31,855 bases of DNA, taken from contig JBFWMD010000038.1 of NCBI GenBank assembly GCA_050251775.1, forward strand, positions 1 through 31,855. The letters run 5' to 3'. A program made the position numbers and the translations under genes. The stretch is from Paucidesulfovibrio sp050251775. GTDB lineage: Bacteria; Desulfobacterota; Desulfovibrionia; Desulfovibrionales; Desulfovibrionaceae. The notes under the pieces were generated by a model that saw only the letters and a list, made by a program, of their open reading frames with translations, made no database searches and was not told the DNA's origin. Positions 22,449 to 30,826 of this stretch are shown here, piece after piece (positions within the stretch are counted from its first letter, which is position 1; every line of letters begins with the position of its first letter).

Positions 22449-22673
22449 CTATTTTGCCGCTCCGACCCGGCGGCAGGAGCGCATTTGCAGCTCCAGCAGG
22501 ATCAGGCGCTCGAATTCCGGGCCGTATTCCAGATTCTCGGGCGGCTCGCCGCTTCCCGAAAGTCGCGCGAGCTGCTGGGTTTCCTCCCAGAAATCCAGAA
22601 GTTCGTCGTCGGCCAGGGTTTTGATCTGCTCTTCGAGCGAGATGTCGTCAGGCAACAAAGTATAGCGCGCCAT
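22449..22673 (-). CDS. Small acidic protein of unknown function
   Basis: Not recognised. It encodes 74 residues, acidic and mostly helix-forming (ISLEEQIKTLADDELLDFWE, FERLILLELQMRS), with no membrane segment, signal peptide or cysteine pair. It is accepted as a real gene because it has a good ribosome site (GAGGAG before the ATG at 22673), a candidate promoter just upstream and a terminator just downstream. The opposite-strand frames lack such signals. It is divergent from the chemoreceptor gene. It could be a small regulatory or adaptor protein, but nothing in the sequence fixes the role. Confidence 0.65.
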   Translation of the reverse strand: MARYTLLPDDISLEEQIKTLADDELLDFWEETQQLARLSGSGEPPENLEYGPEFERLILLELQMRSCRRVGAAK

Positions 22674-22687
22674 GGCTCCTCGCGGAG

Positions 22688-22716
22688 ATAAAAGGTGTAG
22701 GATGCTGGGCCGTCAA
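22688..22716 (-). promoter_or_regulatory. Candidate promoter of the small acidic ORF
   Basis: Minus-strand TTGACG (22711-22716), a 17-base spacer and TTTTAT (22688-22693). A start near 22681 would leave only about 8 untranslated bases, which would place the ribosome site at the very 5' end. Confidence 0.42.
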
Positions 22717-22804
22717 GACGAAATTTCGACGCACCGTAGACGTTTTGATTCGTGGCGTCAATTTTGGGCCGGAATCGAGTGTTGAGCGAGGTCATTGTCA
22801 TTCT

Positions 22805-22841
22805 TTACAATTTGTAATAACGGCAGAAACGTTGCGTTATT
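22805..22841. promoter_or_regulatory. Overlapping palindromes upstream of the chemoreceptor gene
   Basis: TTACAATTTGTAA (22805-22817) is a perfect 13-base palindrome. Overlapping it, AATAACG (22816-22822) and CGTTATT (22835-22841) form a second inverted repeat with 12 bases between. Both lie in an AT-rich patch 51-87 bases before the mcp ATG, where a regulator could bind. No clear -35/-10 pair is seen for mcp. Confidence 0.45.
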
Positions 22842-22891
22842 TATTCGCGACGGTCCGCAGGGGCCGGACCGTTCGGAGCAAGGGGGAGTTC

Positions 22892-25363
22892 ATGTCCGGG
22901 CGTTCGTTTTTTTCCATTTTCCGGGGGCTGAGCATCACGGCGAAGCTGACCGTGTCCAGCCTGGTCTTCGTGCTGCCCATCGCGTTGCTCTTCTATTTCG
23001 TCTTCAGCGTCAGCTATGGGAATATCAGCCTGACGCGCCTGGAAATGCGGGGCAACGCCTATATCCGCCCGCTGTCCTCGTTGCTCCAGCAGGTGGCGGA
23101 GCACGAGCGGCTGGTTGCCCAATTCTTTGACGGCACTGTGGGCGAAGACAAGCCCCGGGCTCTGGAAAAGAGCATGGACGCGCGTTTCGAGGAACTGGCC
23201 ACGCTCCACGAGACTTCCGCCCTGGCGCTGGAGCTCGACCCGGACGGGCTGGAGCGGCGGGGACGCCAGCGGCTCGCCGCGGACCAGCTTGAACAGCGCT
23301 GGCAACAGCTCAAGCAATGGAAAGGGGGCGGGCGCGGCGACTTCGAGGGCAGACACGCCGCTCTGATCAGCGACTTCATCGGACTCATCGAACTGGTGGG
23401 TGGCACGTCCAACCTCGGCCTGGACCCGGACCAGGATTCAACGGCCCTGGTGCGCGAGGTGCTGGACCTTTTGCCCCGGACCCAGGCGCTCATCTCCGAG
23501 ATCATCTCGTACTATGCCACGTCGCAGGAAGCCGGCGAGGTCTCTGAAATGGCCCGGCAGCAGTTCCTGCTGCTCGGAGCGGAGCTGCGCCGCGTGGGCT
23601 ACGCCGACGTGATCGCGGCCGGACGCACCGCCCTGGAGGAGGACGCGTTCTATTATGGAGTTAGCCCGAGTCTCCAGGAAAACCTGAATCCCCTGCTGCG
23701 CCGTTACGAGGCCTCGGCGCGGGATTTCCTCGAATACGTGAACATGCTTGCGGATTCCGCGCGTGGGAGCCTGGTCAAGCCTCCGCTTTTTTATCAATCG
23801 GCTCTTCAGCTTCGGCGCACGGCCAGGGAGCTGTCGGAAATCACTTCCACCGAGCTGGACGCGTTGCTCCAGCGCCGTCTGGCTGATCATCGGGCCACGC
23901 TCTGGATCATCGTGGGCACTTGCGGCGGAGCGCTGCTCCTGGCTTTCGGGCTGGTGGCCCTGATCGGGCGCAGCGTGGTTCGGCCCATTGCCCGGATTCG
24001 GGTCTTTACCCGGAGCATTGCCCAGGAGGACTTCAGTGCGACCCTGGACGCGCGCTTCAGCGGCGAGCTGGGCGAACTCGCCCAGGACATCCAGGCCATG
24101 CTGGCAACGCTCAAGCGGTTCGGGTTCGCCCAGGGACTGCTGGACGGACTGACCTCCCCCTGCTTTGTGGTCGATACCGACTTCCGCCTGACCTTTGTGA
24201 ACCAGGCCATGCTCGATCTTCTGGAGCGCGAGGGCGGGGTCAACGGATTTTTGGGGCGGTACATCAAGGATTTTTTCTACATGGGCGTGGAAGGCGAGGT
24301 GCTCGCCGAACGGGTTCAGGCCGAGCGGGCCGCAGTGGTCAACCACGAGCGGGAGCTGGAGACCGACCGGGGCGCACGGCGGTTCGTGCGGCTCGATGCC
24401 GCGCCGCTCTATGATCTTGAGGGCGCCTTGATGGGCTCTTTCACCCTGGTGACGGACCTCACCGCCGTGAAGGAAAACGAGCAGCAGGTGCGTACCCAGG
24501 TCGAGACCATGAGCGCGGTGGCCGCCGGAGCCGAGGAGATCGCGGACGACGTGGCCGAGGCGGCCTCCCGTCTGGAAAGCCAGATCGAGGACGTGGCCAG
24601 GGGATCGTCCAACCAGAAGAGCCGCACCGTGGAGACCGTGACCGCCATGGAGGAGATGAACGCCTCGGTTTCCGAGGTCGCCCGCAACGCGGGGCAGGCC
24701 GCCCGCGAGGCGCAGGAGGCCATCATCAAGGCCGAGCAGGGCGAACGCACCGTGGACAACGTCATCGCGGCCATCCGCGCGGTCCAGGGACACGCCGAGA
24801 CCCTGCGCACGGCCATGCGTGCCCTGGACGAGGAGGCGGGCGGCATCGGTACGGTCATGAGCGTCATTGAGGACATCGCGGACCAGACCAACCTTCTGGC
24901 TCTGAACGCGGCCATTGAGGCGGCGCGGGCCGGAGACGCCGGACGGGGATTCGCCGTGGTGGCCGATGAGGTGCGCAAGCTGGCCGAAAAAACCATGGAC
25001 GCCACCAAACAGGTGGGCCGGGCCATCCTCAGCATCCAAAAAAGTACGGAACAGAGCGTCAGCGCCACGGATGAAGCAGTGGAAGCGGTGCGTTCCTCCA
25101 CGGAACAGGCCTCCCTGGCGGGTGAGGCGCTGCGGGGCATTGTGGAGGCCATTGAAAGCAACTCCAACCAGATTCGGGCCATTGCCACGGCCGCGGAACA
25201 GCAGGCCGCCACCAGTGAAGAGATCAGCCGGTCCGTCAGCGGCATCGACGGAGTCTGCGACGAGACCACCCTGCATGTGCAGGATGCGCGGCAGGCCATT
25301 GAGCGACTGTCGCGTCTGGCCGAGGACCTGCGGCGGGTCATCCAGGGCATGCGCGTCGATTGA
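22892..25363 (+). CDS. Methyl-accepting chemotaxis protein with HAMP and PAS domains
   Basis: Transmembrane chemoreceptor of 823 residues. A first membrane helix lies at about residues 16-38 (LTVSSLVFVLPIALLFYFVF). A periplasmic sensor region of about 295 predominantly helical residues follows, of unknown ligand. The second helix is at about 336-358 (WIIVGTCGGALLLAFGLVAL). HAMP runs from about 360 to 410 (RPIARIRVFTRSIAQEDF), a PAS domain from about 411 to 530 (SPCFVVDTDFRLTFVNQAML) and the signalling coiled coil from there to the end. The tip reads DQTNLLALNAAIEAARAGD and GRGFAVVADEVRKLAEKT. No CheR/CheB-tethering pentapeptide ends the protein. ATG at 22892 has AGGGGGAG upstream; the frame is open a further 49 codons but without support. 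Confidence 0.93.
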   Translation: MSGRSFFSIFRGLSITAKLTVSSLVFVLPIALLFYFVFSVSYGNISLTRLEMRGNAYIRPLSSLLQQVAEHERLVAQFFDGTVGEDKPRALEKSMDARFEELATLHETSALALELDPDGLERRGRQRLAADQLEQRWQQLKQWKGGGRGDFEGRHAALISDFIGLIELVGGTSNLGLDPDQDSTALVREVLDLLPRTQALISEIISYYATSQEAGEVSEMARQQFLLLGAELRRVGYADVIAAGRTALEEDAFYYGVSPSLQENLNPLLRRYEASARDFLEYVNMLADSARGSLVKPPLFYQSALQLRRTARELSEITSTELDALLQRRLADHRATLWIIVGTCGGALLLAFGLVALIGRSVVRPIARIRVFTRSIAQEDFSATLDARFSGELGELAQDIQAMLATLKRFGFAQGLLDGLTSPCFVVDTDFRLTFVNQAMLDLLEREGGVNGFLGRYIKDFFYMGVEGEVLAERVQAERAAVVNHERELETDRGARRFVRLDAAPLYDLEGALMGSFTLVTDLTAVKENEQQVRTQVETMSAVAAGAEEIADDVAEAASRLESQIEDVARGSSNQKSRTVETVTAMEEMNASVSEVARNAGQAAREAQEAIIKAEQGERTVDNVIAAIRAVQGHAETLRTAMRALDEEAGGIGTVMSVIEDIADQTNLLALNAAIEAARAGDAGRGFAVVADEVRKLAEKTMDATKQVGRAILSIQKSTEQSVSATDEAVEAVRSSTEQASLAGEALRGIVEAIESNSNQIRAIATAAEQQAATSEEISRSVSGIDGVCDETTLHVQDARQAIERLSRLAEDLRRVIQGMRVD

Positions 25364-25374
25364 ACCCCGCGCGG

Positions 25375-25404
25375 TTGACAAACAGGCGGCATATTGCCAT
25401 TGAT
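25375..25404 (+). promoter_or_regulatory. Candidate promoter of cheW
   Basis: A consensus TTGACA (25375-25380) lies 12 bases after the mcp stop. The -10 at the right distance (ATTGAT, 25399-25404, 18-base spacer) is weak. It could give cheW extra transcription independent of mcp. Confidence 0.35.
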
Positions 25405-25457
25405 CGGATTCTGGCGAAGCCACGGTTCAGAAACGGTTTTTCAAGGAACGACAGGGC

Positions 25458-25937
25458 ATGGAAGACTATCAGGTCCGACAGGACGATGAACTCATCCAGC
25501 TTGTGACCTTTCGCATCGGCGAAGAGGAGTTCGGCGTGGACATCCTCGCCGTCCAGGAAATCATTCGGACCATGGCCATCACCAAAGTGCCCAAGGCACC
25601 CGATTTCGTCGAAGGAGTCATCAACCTGCGCGGCAAGGTCATTCCCATCGTGGACCTGCGCAGGCGCTTTGGTATGGCCCCGCGCGACGGCGACAAGCAC
25701 AACCGGATCATCGTCATTGAAACCGGCGTGATCATCGTCGGCTTCATGGTCGATTCGGTTTCCGAGGTGCTCCGGATTCCCGCCGGAACCATCGAGGCCC
25801 CGCCCGCCGTTGTTTCCGGCCTGGAATCGGACTATATTGACGGCGTTGGCAAGCTGGACGACCGGCTGCTGATCATGCTCGACCTGGACCGGTTGCTTTC
25901 CGGCCAGGAAAAGGATGCACTGACCAAGGTCGGTTGA
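25458..25937 (+). CDS. cheW: Chemotaxis coupling protein CheW
   Basis: Couples chemoreceptors to the kinase CheA. It has 159 residues, all CheW domain. Blocks include LVTFRIGEEEFGVDILAVQE, ITKVPKAPDFVEGVINLRGK, VIPIVDLRRRFGM, GFMVDSVSEVLRI and LLIMLDLDRLL. The conserved NLRG and the following Val-Ile-Pro loop are at the receptor/CheA interface. It follows the chemoreceptor by 94 bases without a terminator, so the two are probably expressed together as a receptor-adaptor pair. An AAGGA lies 10 bases before the ATG. Confidence 0.96.
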   Translation: MEDYQVRQDDELIQLVTFRIGEEEFGVDILAVQEIIRTMAITKVPKAPDFVEGVINLRGKVIPIVDLRRRFGMAPRDGDKHNRIIVIETGVIIVGFMVDSVSEVLRIPAGTIEAPPAVVSGLESDYIDGVGKLDDRLLIMLDLDRLLSGQEKDALTKVG

Positions 25938-25960
25938 ACGGGCGCGTCACGCGGGGCAGC

Positions 25961-25999
25961 GCCGTTCCCCGTCCGGCAGGGCGGCGGGCGGCCTTTTTT
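25961..25999 (+). terminator. Probable terminator after cheW
   Basis: GCCGTTC (25961-25967) can pair with GGGCGGC (25986-25992), with two G-U pairs, followed by C and six T residues (25994-25999). The stem is imperfect but the T run is clear. The rest of the gap up to mfd (26000-26166) shows no feature I can support. Confidence 0.5.
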
Positions 26000-26166
26000 C
26001 GTTGAATCAAGGCCTGGTTCCGTCTCTTCGCGAATCCGCCTCCCGCGTTTCTTCCGTGCGTCCCTCCGGGGTTACCCGGTCGCCGGACTGTTCGACAAGG
26101 CTGCGCCACAGGCCGGAATTTCGGCAGGGAACGTTTCACCGCCGCCGCAATGCGGAACGATTATTC

Positions 26167-29100
26167 ATGAACAGATACAATCTTCCGCGCCTTCTGGCGG
26201 ATTTCATAAACGACCGGGGTGAGCACCTGCGGGTCTTCAAGAGTGGGCCGGCGAGCCAGGCTGTGGCTGCGGACGCGCTGTTGCGCGCCGGGCGCAATGT
26301 GGCCTTGATCGCTCCGGGCGCCGCCGAATTTCGCGAAATCTCGGCACTTCTGAGGTTGCTCTCTGGTTTTGACGACGACCAGCCCGTCTGGGACCGGCCG
26401 TGGGTCGAGTTCGGCACGCAGCGGCCCGGACAGCCTGACGCCCAGGCCTGGGGGGCGCGCATGGCCGCGCTGCACGGACTCGTGCATGGTTCAAAGCCCA
26501 AGGGCGTGCTGCTCACGGCGGACAACCTCGTGCCGTTCTGGCCCTCGGTGGAAACGGTGCGCAGCAGTTTTTTGACCCTGGCGGCGGGGGAGGAGCTTTC
26601 TCCGGAAATGCTCCTGGACCAGGCCGTGGAATGGGGCTACCGACGGCGCAAGGTCGTGGCCGAGCCGGGCGAGGTGGCCATGCGCGGCGATATTTTCGAC
26701 ATCTGCGCGCCGGGCTATGCCCAGCCCCTGCGTCTGGAGTTTTTCGGCGACAACCTGGAGCAGATCCGGATGTTTGACCTGGCGTCGCAGCGCTCCCGCC
26801 AGGAACTCAAGGAGATCACGCTGCTGCCGGTGACGCCTGCGCCGCTGAGCGGGGATCGCCCGGAGCGGGCCAGGGCGCGCTGGGCCGAACTGCGACGCAC
26901 GGGCGAAATTTCCGCCGATACGGAACAACATCTGGGAATTCGGCTGGAGAATGCCGAACCCTGGTTTTTGCCGGGCATGTATGACCGGGAGGCGGATCCG
27001 CTGGAGGCGTTCTTTCCGCCGGACGCGGTCTGCGTGCTTAGTTCCGCCGAGAATCTGCGCCAGCGCGTCGAGGACGCGGAAGAGGCCTGGCGCGATTTTG
27101 TGGAGCGCCAGAAGCGCGAGGAAAACCGGCGCTGGCCCCTGGACGCACTCTGCCGGGGCAGTGACGCGGCCCGCAACGCCTGGATCGGGAGGCGTCAGCT
27201 CGTCTTCGAGGACCTGACCCTCGGCGTGGAAAAGAGCGGCCTGGATCTGGCGGAAACGCGCTATTCCGAATTCGCGGACCTGTTCTGGCGTCCGGACCAG
27301 ACCCAGCGGCCCTGGGCGGCCTTGGTGGCCGGACTGCGCGAGTGGAACCGCCAGGACGGCCAGACTTTGCTCTGCTTCCGCACCGAACGTTCGCGCGCGA
27401 AATTTATGAGCCTTGTGGAAGGCGAGAATCTGACCATGGGTCTGGAGTACGCTCCGGACCGGCGCGGGTTGTTCGCCCTGGTTTCCAGTCTTTCCAAAGG
27501 GTTCGATCTGCCCTGGCTGGATATGCGCGTGCTCGGGGAGGACGTGCTCCAGCCCCGCGGCGAGACGCGCGTCCATGCTTCGGGCAAGAAATTCCAGGGC
27601 CTGGAGCGCTACGACGACCTGCTCGAAGGCGACCTGCTGGTGCATCGCGACTACGGTTTGGCGCGGTTTGGCGGACTCCTGCACATGTCGGTCGGGGATG
27701 TGGAGAACGACTACCTGCTGCTGCTGTTTGACGCCGACGACAAGCTCTATCTGCCCGTGGACCGCATCAAACTGGTGCAGCGCTTCAAGGGACCGGAGGG
27801 CGGCGCGCATGCTCTGGATCGCCTGGGCGGTTCCCGTTGGTCCAAAACCACGGCCCGGGTGCGCAAGATTCTGGAGAAAATCGCCCAGGATCTCGTGGAG
27901 ATGTATGCCATCCGCCGCGTGACCAAGGGCTATGCCTACGGCGAGCTTGGCGAGATGTATCATGAGTTCGAGTCCGGGTTCGGGTTTGACGCCACCCCGG
28001 ACCAGGACAAGGCCGTGCGCGAGGTCTTCGCGGACATGGAGCGGCCTGAACCCATGGACCGGCTGGTCTGCGGCGACGTGGGCTTCGGCAAGACCGAGGT
28101 GGCCCTGCGTGCCGCGTTCCGCACTGTGCTGGAGGGGCGGCAGGTGGCCCTGCTTTGTCCCACCACGGTGCTGGCGGAGCAGCATTACCAGACCTTTCTC
28201 GCCCGCATGGACCCCTTTGGCGTGCATGTGGGCCTGCTTTCGCGATTCGTGCCTCCCAAACGGCAGAAGACCGTGGTGGCGGCTGCGGCGCGGGGCGAGG
28301 TGGACGTGCTCATCGGCACACACCGCATGCTCTCCAAGGACGTGGAGCTGCCCAAGCTGGGGTTGATGATCCTGGACGAGGAGCAACGTTTCGGTGTCAA
28401 GCACAAGGAACGGCTCAAGCATTACCGCAAGCACATCGATGTGCTGACCCTCACGGCCACGCCCATTCCGCGCACCTTGCAGCTTTCCCTGTCCGGGCTG
28501 CGCGGCCTTTCGGTCATCGAGACCCCGCCCCTGGACCGCAAGCCCGTGGAAACGGCCCTGGTGGAGCGCGACGAAGCCATGCTCGCGGGCGCGCTCAAAC
28601 GGGAGCTGGAGCGCGGAGGGCAGGTCTTCTGGGTCCACAACCGCGTGCAGGGGCTGGAACAGGTGGTGGACTACGTGCAAAAGCTCGCGCCCGAGGCGCG
28701 CATCGGCATGGCCCACGGCCAGATGCCCGAGCGCAATCTCGAAGAGACCATGCACCGCTTCTGGCACAAGGAACTGGACGTGCTCGTGGCCACGGCGATC
28801 ATCGAATCCGGGCTGGACTTCCCCAATGTGAATACGCTCATCGTGGACCAGGCGCAGATGTTCGGACTGGGCCAGCTCTACCAGCTCCGGGGTCGGGTGG
28901 GCCGCAGCGAGCGCCAGGCTTATGCCTATTTTGTGGTCTCCTCCCTGGAATCCCTGCCCGAGACCTCCCGCCGGAGGTTGCGCATCATCCTGGATATGGA
29001 TTATCTGGGTGCGGGTTTCAAAGTGGCCATGGAGGACTTGCGCTTGCGCGGAGCGGGGAATATTCTCGGAGAAGTCCAGTCGGGCAACATCGCCAAGGTG

Positions 29101-29637
29101 GGCCTGGACCTTTTCCTGGAAATGCTTGAGGAAGAGGTTCGCAAGGTGCGCGGGGAAACCTTGCCCGCCCGGACCGAACCGGAACTGAGCTTCGTGTTTC
29201 GTGCGCACATCCCCGGGGAATATGTGCCGGATTCCAAGGAACGTCTCGGATATTACCGGGCGTTGTCCTCGGCTTCGGGAGAAATGGCCCGCAAGGAGAT
29301 CGAGGCGGAATTGCGCGACCGGTTCGGTCCGCTCCCTCCGGAATTGGTCAACTTTCTGGCGGTGCTTGCCCTGAAGGAGGTCCTGGCGCGGCTTCAGGTC
29401 GAACGGGCCGAACTCTTTTCGGGGCGTGCCGTGCTTTCCTGGGGAAAGGATGTCAGGGTGCTTTCCCCGGAGCGGCTCATCGACTGGGTGGAAGCCCATG
29501 GCGGCGCCGCGCGGCTGCTCCCGCCCGGAAGGCTGGAGCTGCGCTGGCCCGAGACGCTTGATACGTCACACGGGCTGGAATATCTTGGCAATGAACTGGA
29601 ATCCCTGGCGGCGGAGCCGCCGGAACCGGAAGCATAA
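26167..29637 (+). CDS. mfd: Transcription-repair coupling factor
   Basis: Removes RNA polymerase stalled at DNA lesions and recruits UvrA. It has 1156 residues, near the 1148 of E. coli Mfd. The N-terminal UvrB-like domains occupy about residues 1-450. The polymerase-interacting CarD-like domain is at about 485-550 (LLVHRDYGLARFGGLLHM, LYLPVDRIKLVQRFKG). The RecG-like motor has the Walker A GDVGFGKTEVALRAA (about 635-650), the DEEQ motif in LMILDEEQRFGVKHKERLK (about residue 736) and TLTATPIPRTLQLSLSGLR. The TRG-type motif and C-terminal domain (IPGEYVPDSKERLGYYRAL) follow. ATG at 26167 is chosen as it gives the normal N-terminus, although its ribosome site is weak. Confidence 0.97.
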   Translation: MNRYNLPRLLADFINDRGEHLRVFKSGPASQAVAADALLRAGRNVALIAPGAAEFREISALLRLLSGFDDDQPVWDRPWVEFGTQRPGQPDAQAWGARMAALHGLVHGSKPKGVLLTADNLVPFWPSVETVRSSFLTLAAGEELSPEMLLDQAVEWGYRRRKVVAEPGEVAMRGDIFDICAPGYAQPLRLEFFGDNLEQIRMFDLASQRSRQELKEITLLPVTPAPLSGDRPERARARWAELRRTGEISADTEQHLGIRLENAEPWFLPGMYDREADPLEAFFPPDAVCVLSSAENLRQRVEDAEEAWRDFVERQKREENRRWPLDALCRGSDAARNAWIGRRQLVFEDLTLGVEKSGLDLAETRYSEFADLFWRPDQTQRPWAALVAGLREWNRQDGQTLLCFRTERSRAKFMSLVEGENLTMGLEYAPDRRGLFALVSSLSKGFDLPWLDMRVLGEDVLQPRGETRVHASGKKFQGLERYDDLLEGDLLVHRDYGLARFGGLLHMSVGDVENDYLLLLFDADDKLYLPVDRIKLVQRFKGPEGGAHALDRLGGSRWSKTTARVRKILEKIAQDLVEMYAIRRVTKGYAYGELGEMYHEFESGFGFDATPDQDKAVREVFADMERPEPMDRLVCGDVGFGKTEVALRAAFRTVLEGRQVALLCPTTVLAEQHYQTFLARMDPFGVHVGLLSRFVPPKRQKTVVAAAARGEVDVLIGTHRMLSKDVELPKLGLMILDEEQRFGVKHKERLKHYRKHIDVLTLTATPIPRTLQLSLSGLRGLSVIETPPLDRKPVETALVERDEAMLAGALKRELERGGQVFWVHNRVQGLEQVVDYVQKLAPEARIGMAHGQMPERNLEETMHRFWHKELDVLVATAIIESGLDFPNVNTLIVDQAQMFGLGQLYQLRGRVGRSERQAYAYFVVSSLESLPETSRRRLRIILDMDYLGAGFKVAMEDLRLRGAGNILGEVQSGNIAKVGLDLFLEMLEEEVRKVRGETLPARTEPELSFVFRAHIPGEYVPDSKERLGYYRALSSASGEMARKEIEAELRDRFGPLPPELVNFLAVLALKEVLARLQVERAELFSGRAVLSWGKDVRVLSPERLIDWVEAHGGAARLLPPGRLELRWPETLDTSHGLEYLGNELESLAAEPPEPEA

Positions 29638-30746
29638 TGGACGGAAGCCGAATGAGAATCGCCAGCCTGCTCTTGTGGACCTGCCTTGCCGCCCTGGCCC
29701 TTGTGGCCTGCTCCACCGAGGTGGACGACATGGGCATTGTCGCCCGTGTGAACGGAAAACCCATTTTTCTTTCGCAACTGGAGTTCCAGCACGACCTGCT
29801 GCACATGGACGGAACCGGGGATTTTGTGCCCACGGTGGAGGTCCTGCGGGAGGAGTACGGCCAGATTCTCGGGGACTTGATCGTGCTGGAGCTGATCTCC
29901 CAGGAGTTGGAATCGCGCGGCCTGGGCGTCACGGACGAGGAAGTTGAGGAAGAGGAGCGTCAGGTGCGGGCCGACTACCCGGATGATACCTTCAACCAGG
30001 TTCTGGTCGAGGAGTACATTGATCTGACCGCCTGGCGCGAGCGGCTGCGCTACCACAAAGCCCTGCAGAAGTTCCAGCGGCTGGTGCTGCGACCGCAGAT
30101 CAAGATCGACTATCAGGAGGCAGAGGTCTATTACCGGGAGCACGTCACGGACTTTCAGATTCCGGAAACCCTGCGTCTGCTCGTGGTGCGCTCTTCAGGC
30201 CGACAGCCTCTGGCCGAGGCGCTGAAAGCGTTCCGGGAAAACAAGACTCCGGAGTCCATGAAGAGCGAGAACGTGGCCGTGCATGAAATCACAGTCCGGA
30301 AGGGGCAGCTTTCGACCTCCTGGACCGAAGCCCTCCAGGAACTTCCTCAGGGTGAGTCCAGCCCGATCATGGAAGAGAAGTTCGGCTACGAGGCACTGGT
30401 GCTCTTGGAGCGCCTGCCTGACAGGCAACTCGACCCCACCCAGGCCTATCCTCTGGTGGAACAGGCCCTGCTGGACTACAAAATGAAGGTGGTTTTTGAC
30501 TCCTGGTTGTCGTCCGCCTGGACCTCCGCAGACATTCGCGTGAGCCGCCACCTCCTGCAACATGATGAGGAGAAGGCCGCCTCTGTTTCGGAGAGCCCGG
30601 CTCTTCCGGAAAGCCGGGTGGGGCGGCTGGACAGTGGAGCCGACCAGCTTCAGGAAAATATGCCGCCTCTTGAATCGGAAGCAGCCCCTCTGGAGCAGGA
30701 AAACGGAAACGAAGAGGGTGCTCCCACGGAAGGCCAAGCCCAGTAA
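29637..30746 (+). CDS. SurA/parvulin-like peptidyl-prolyl isomerase lipoprotein
   Basis: Predicted periplasmic foldase lipoprotein of 369 residues. The signal ends in the lipobox LVAC with the lipidated Cys at 25, followed by Ser, which favours outer-membrane sorting. A SurA N-terminal-type chaperone region follows (VARVNGKPIFLSQLEFQHDL through about residue 170). A divergent parvulin-like segment covers about 180-275 (LRLLVVRSS, KGQLSTSWTEALQELPQGE, FGYEALVLLERLPD). The last ~50 residues are acidic and low in complexity. The start ATG overlaps the mfd stop (TAATG); a second ATG at 29652 would also give a lipoprotein signal. It may be a chaperone more than an active isomerase. Confidence 0.85.
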   Translation: MDGSRMRIASLLLWTCLAALALVACSTEVDDMGIVARVNGKPIFLSQLEFQHDLLHMDGTGDFVPTVEVLREEYGQILGDLIVLELISQELESRGLGVTDEEVEEEERQVRADYPDDTFNQVLVEEYIDLTAWRERLRYHKALQKFQRLVLRPQIKIDYQEAEVYYREHVTDFQIPETLRLLVVRSSGRQPLAEALKAFRENKTPESMKSENVAVHEITVRKGQLSTSWTEALQELPQGESSPIMEEKFGYEALVLLERLPDRQLDPTQAYPLVEQALLDYKMKVVFDSWLSSAWTSADIRVSRHLLQHDEEKAASVSESPALPESRVGRLDSGADQLQENMPPLESEAAPLEQENGNEEGAPTEGQAQ

Positions 30747-30782
30747 CCGGAAATTTCGCCATGAAGTTCCGCCTGACCAACC

Positions 30783-30798
30783 GCCGCCAGTGGGCGGC
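30783..30798 (+). repeat. Hairpin just before the second foldase gene
   Basis: GCCGCC-AGTG-GGCGGC (30783-30798) is a perfect 6-bp hairpin 12 bases ahead of the ribosome site of the next gene. With no T run it is not a terminator. It could affect mRNA stability between the two foldase genes. Confidence 0.35.
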
Positions 30799-30826
30799 AA
30801 GACCAGCCAAGGGAGGCGACAACGTT

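Noticed and set aside
23438..25423. Open frame of about 660 codons antisense to the chemoreceptor
   Set aside because: Histidine- and glycine-rich antisense product with no domain and no start signals, while the plus-strand frame is an obvious chemoreceptor.
26491..29499. Open frame of about 1000 codons antisense to mfd
   Set aside because: It is a high-GC shadow of the mfd reading frame: no ribosome site, no recognisable domain, composition typical of antisense frames.
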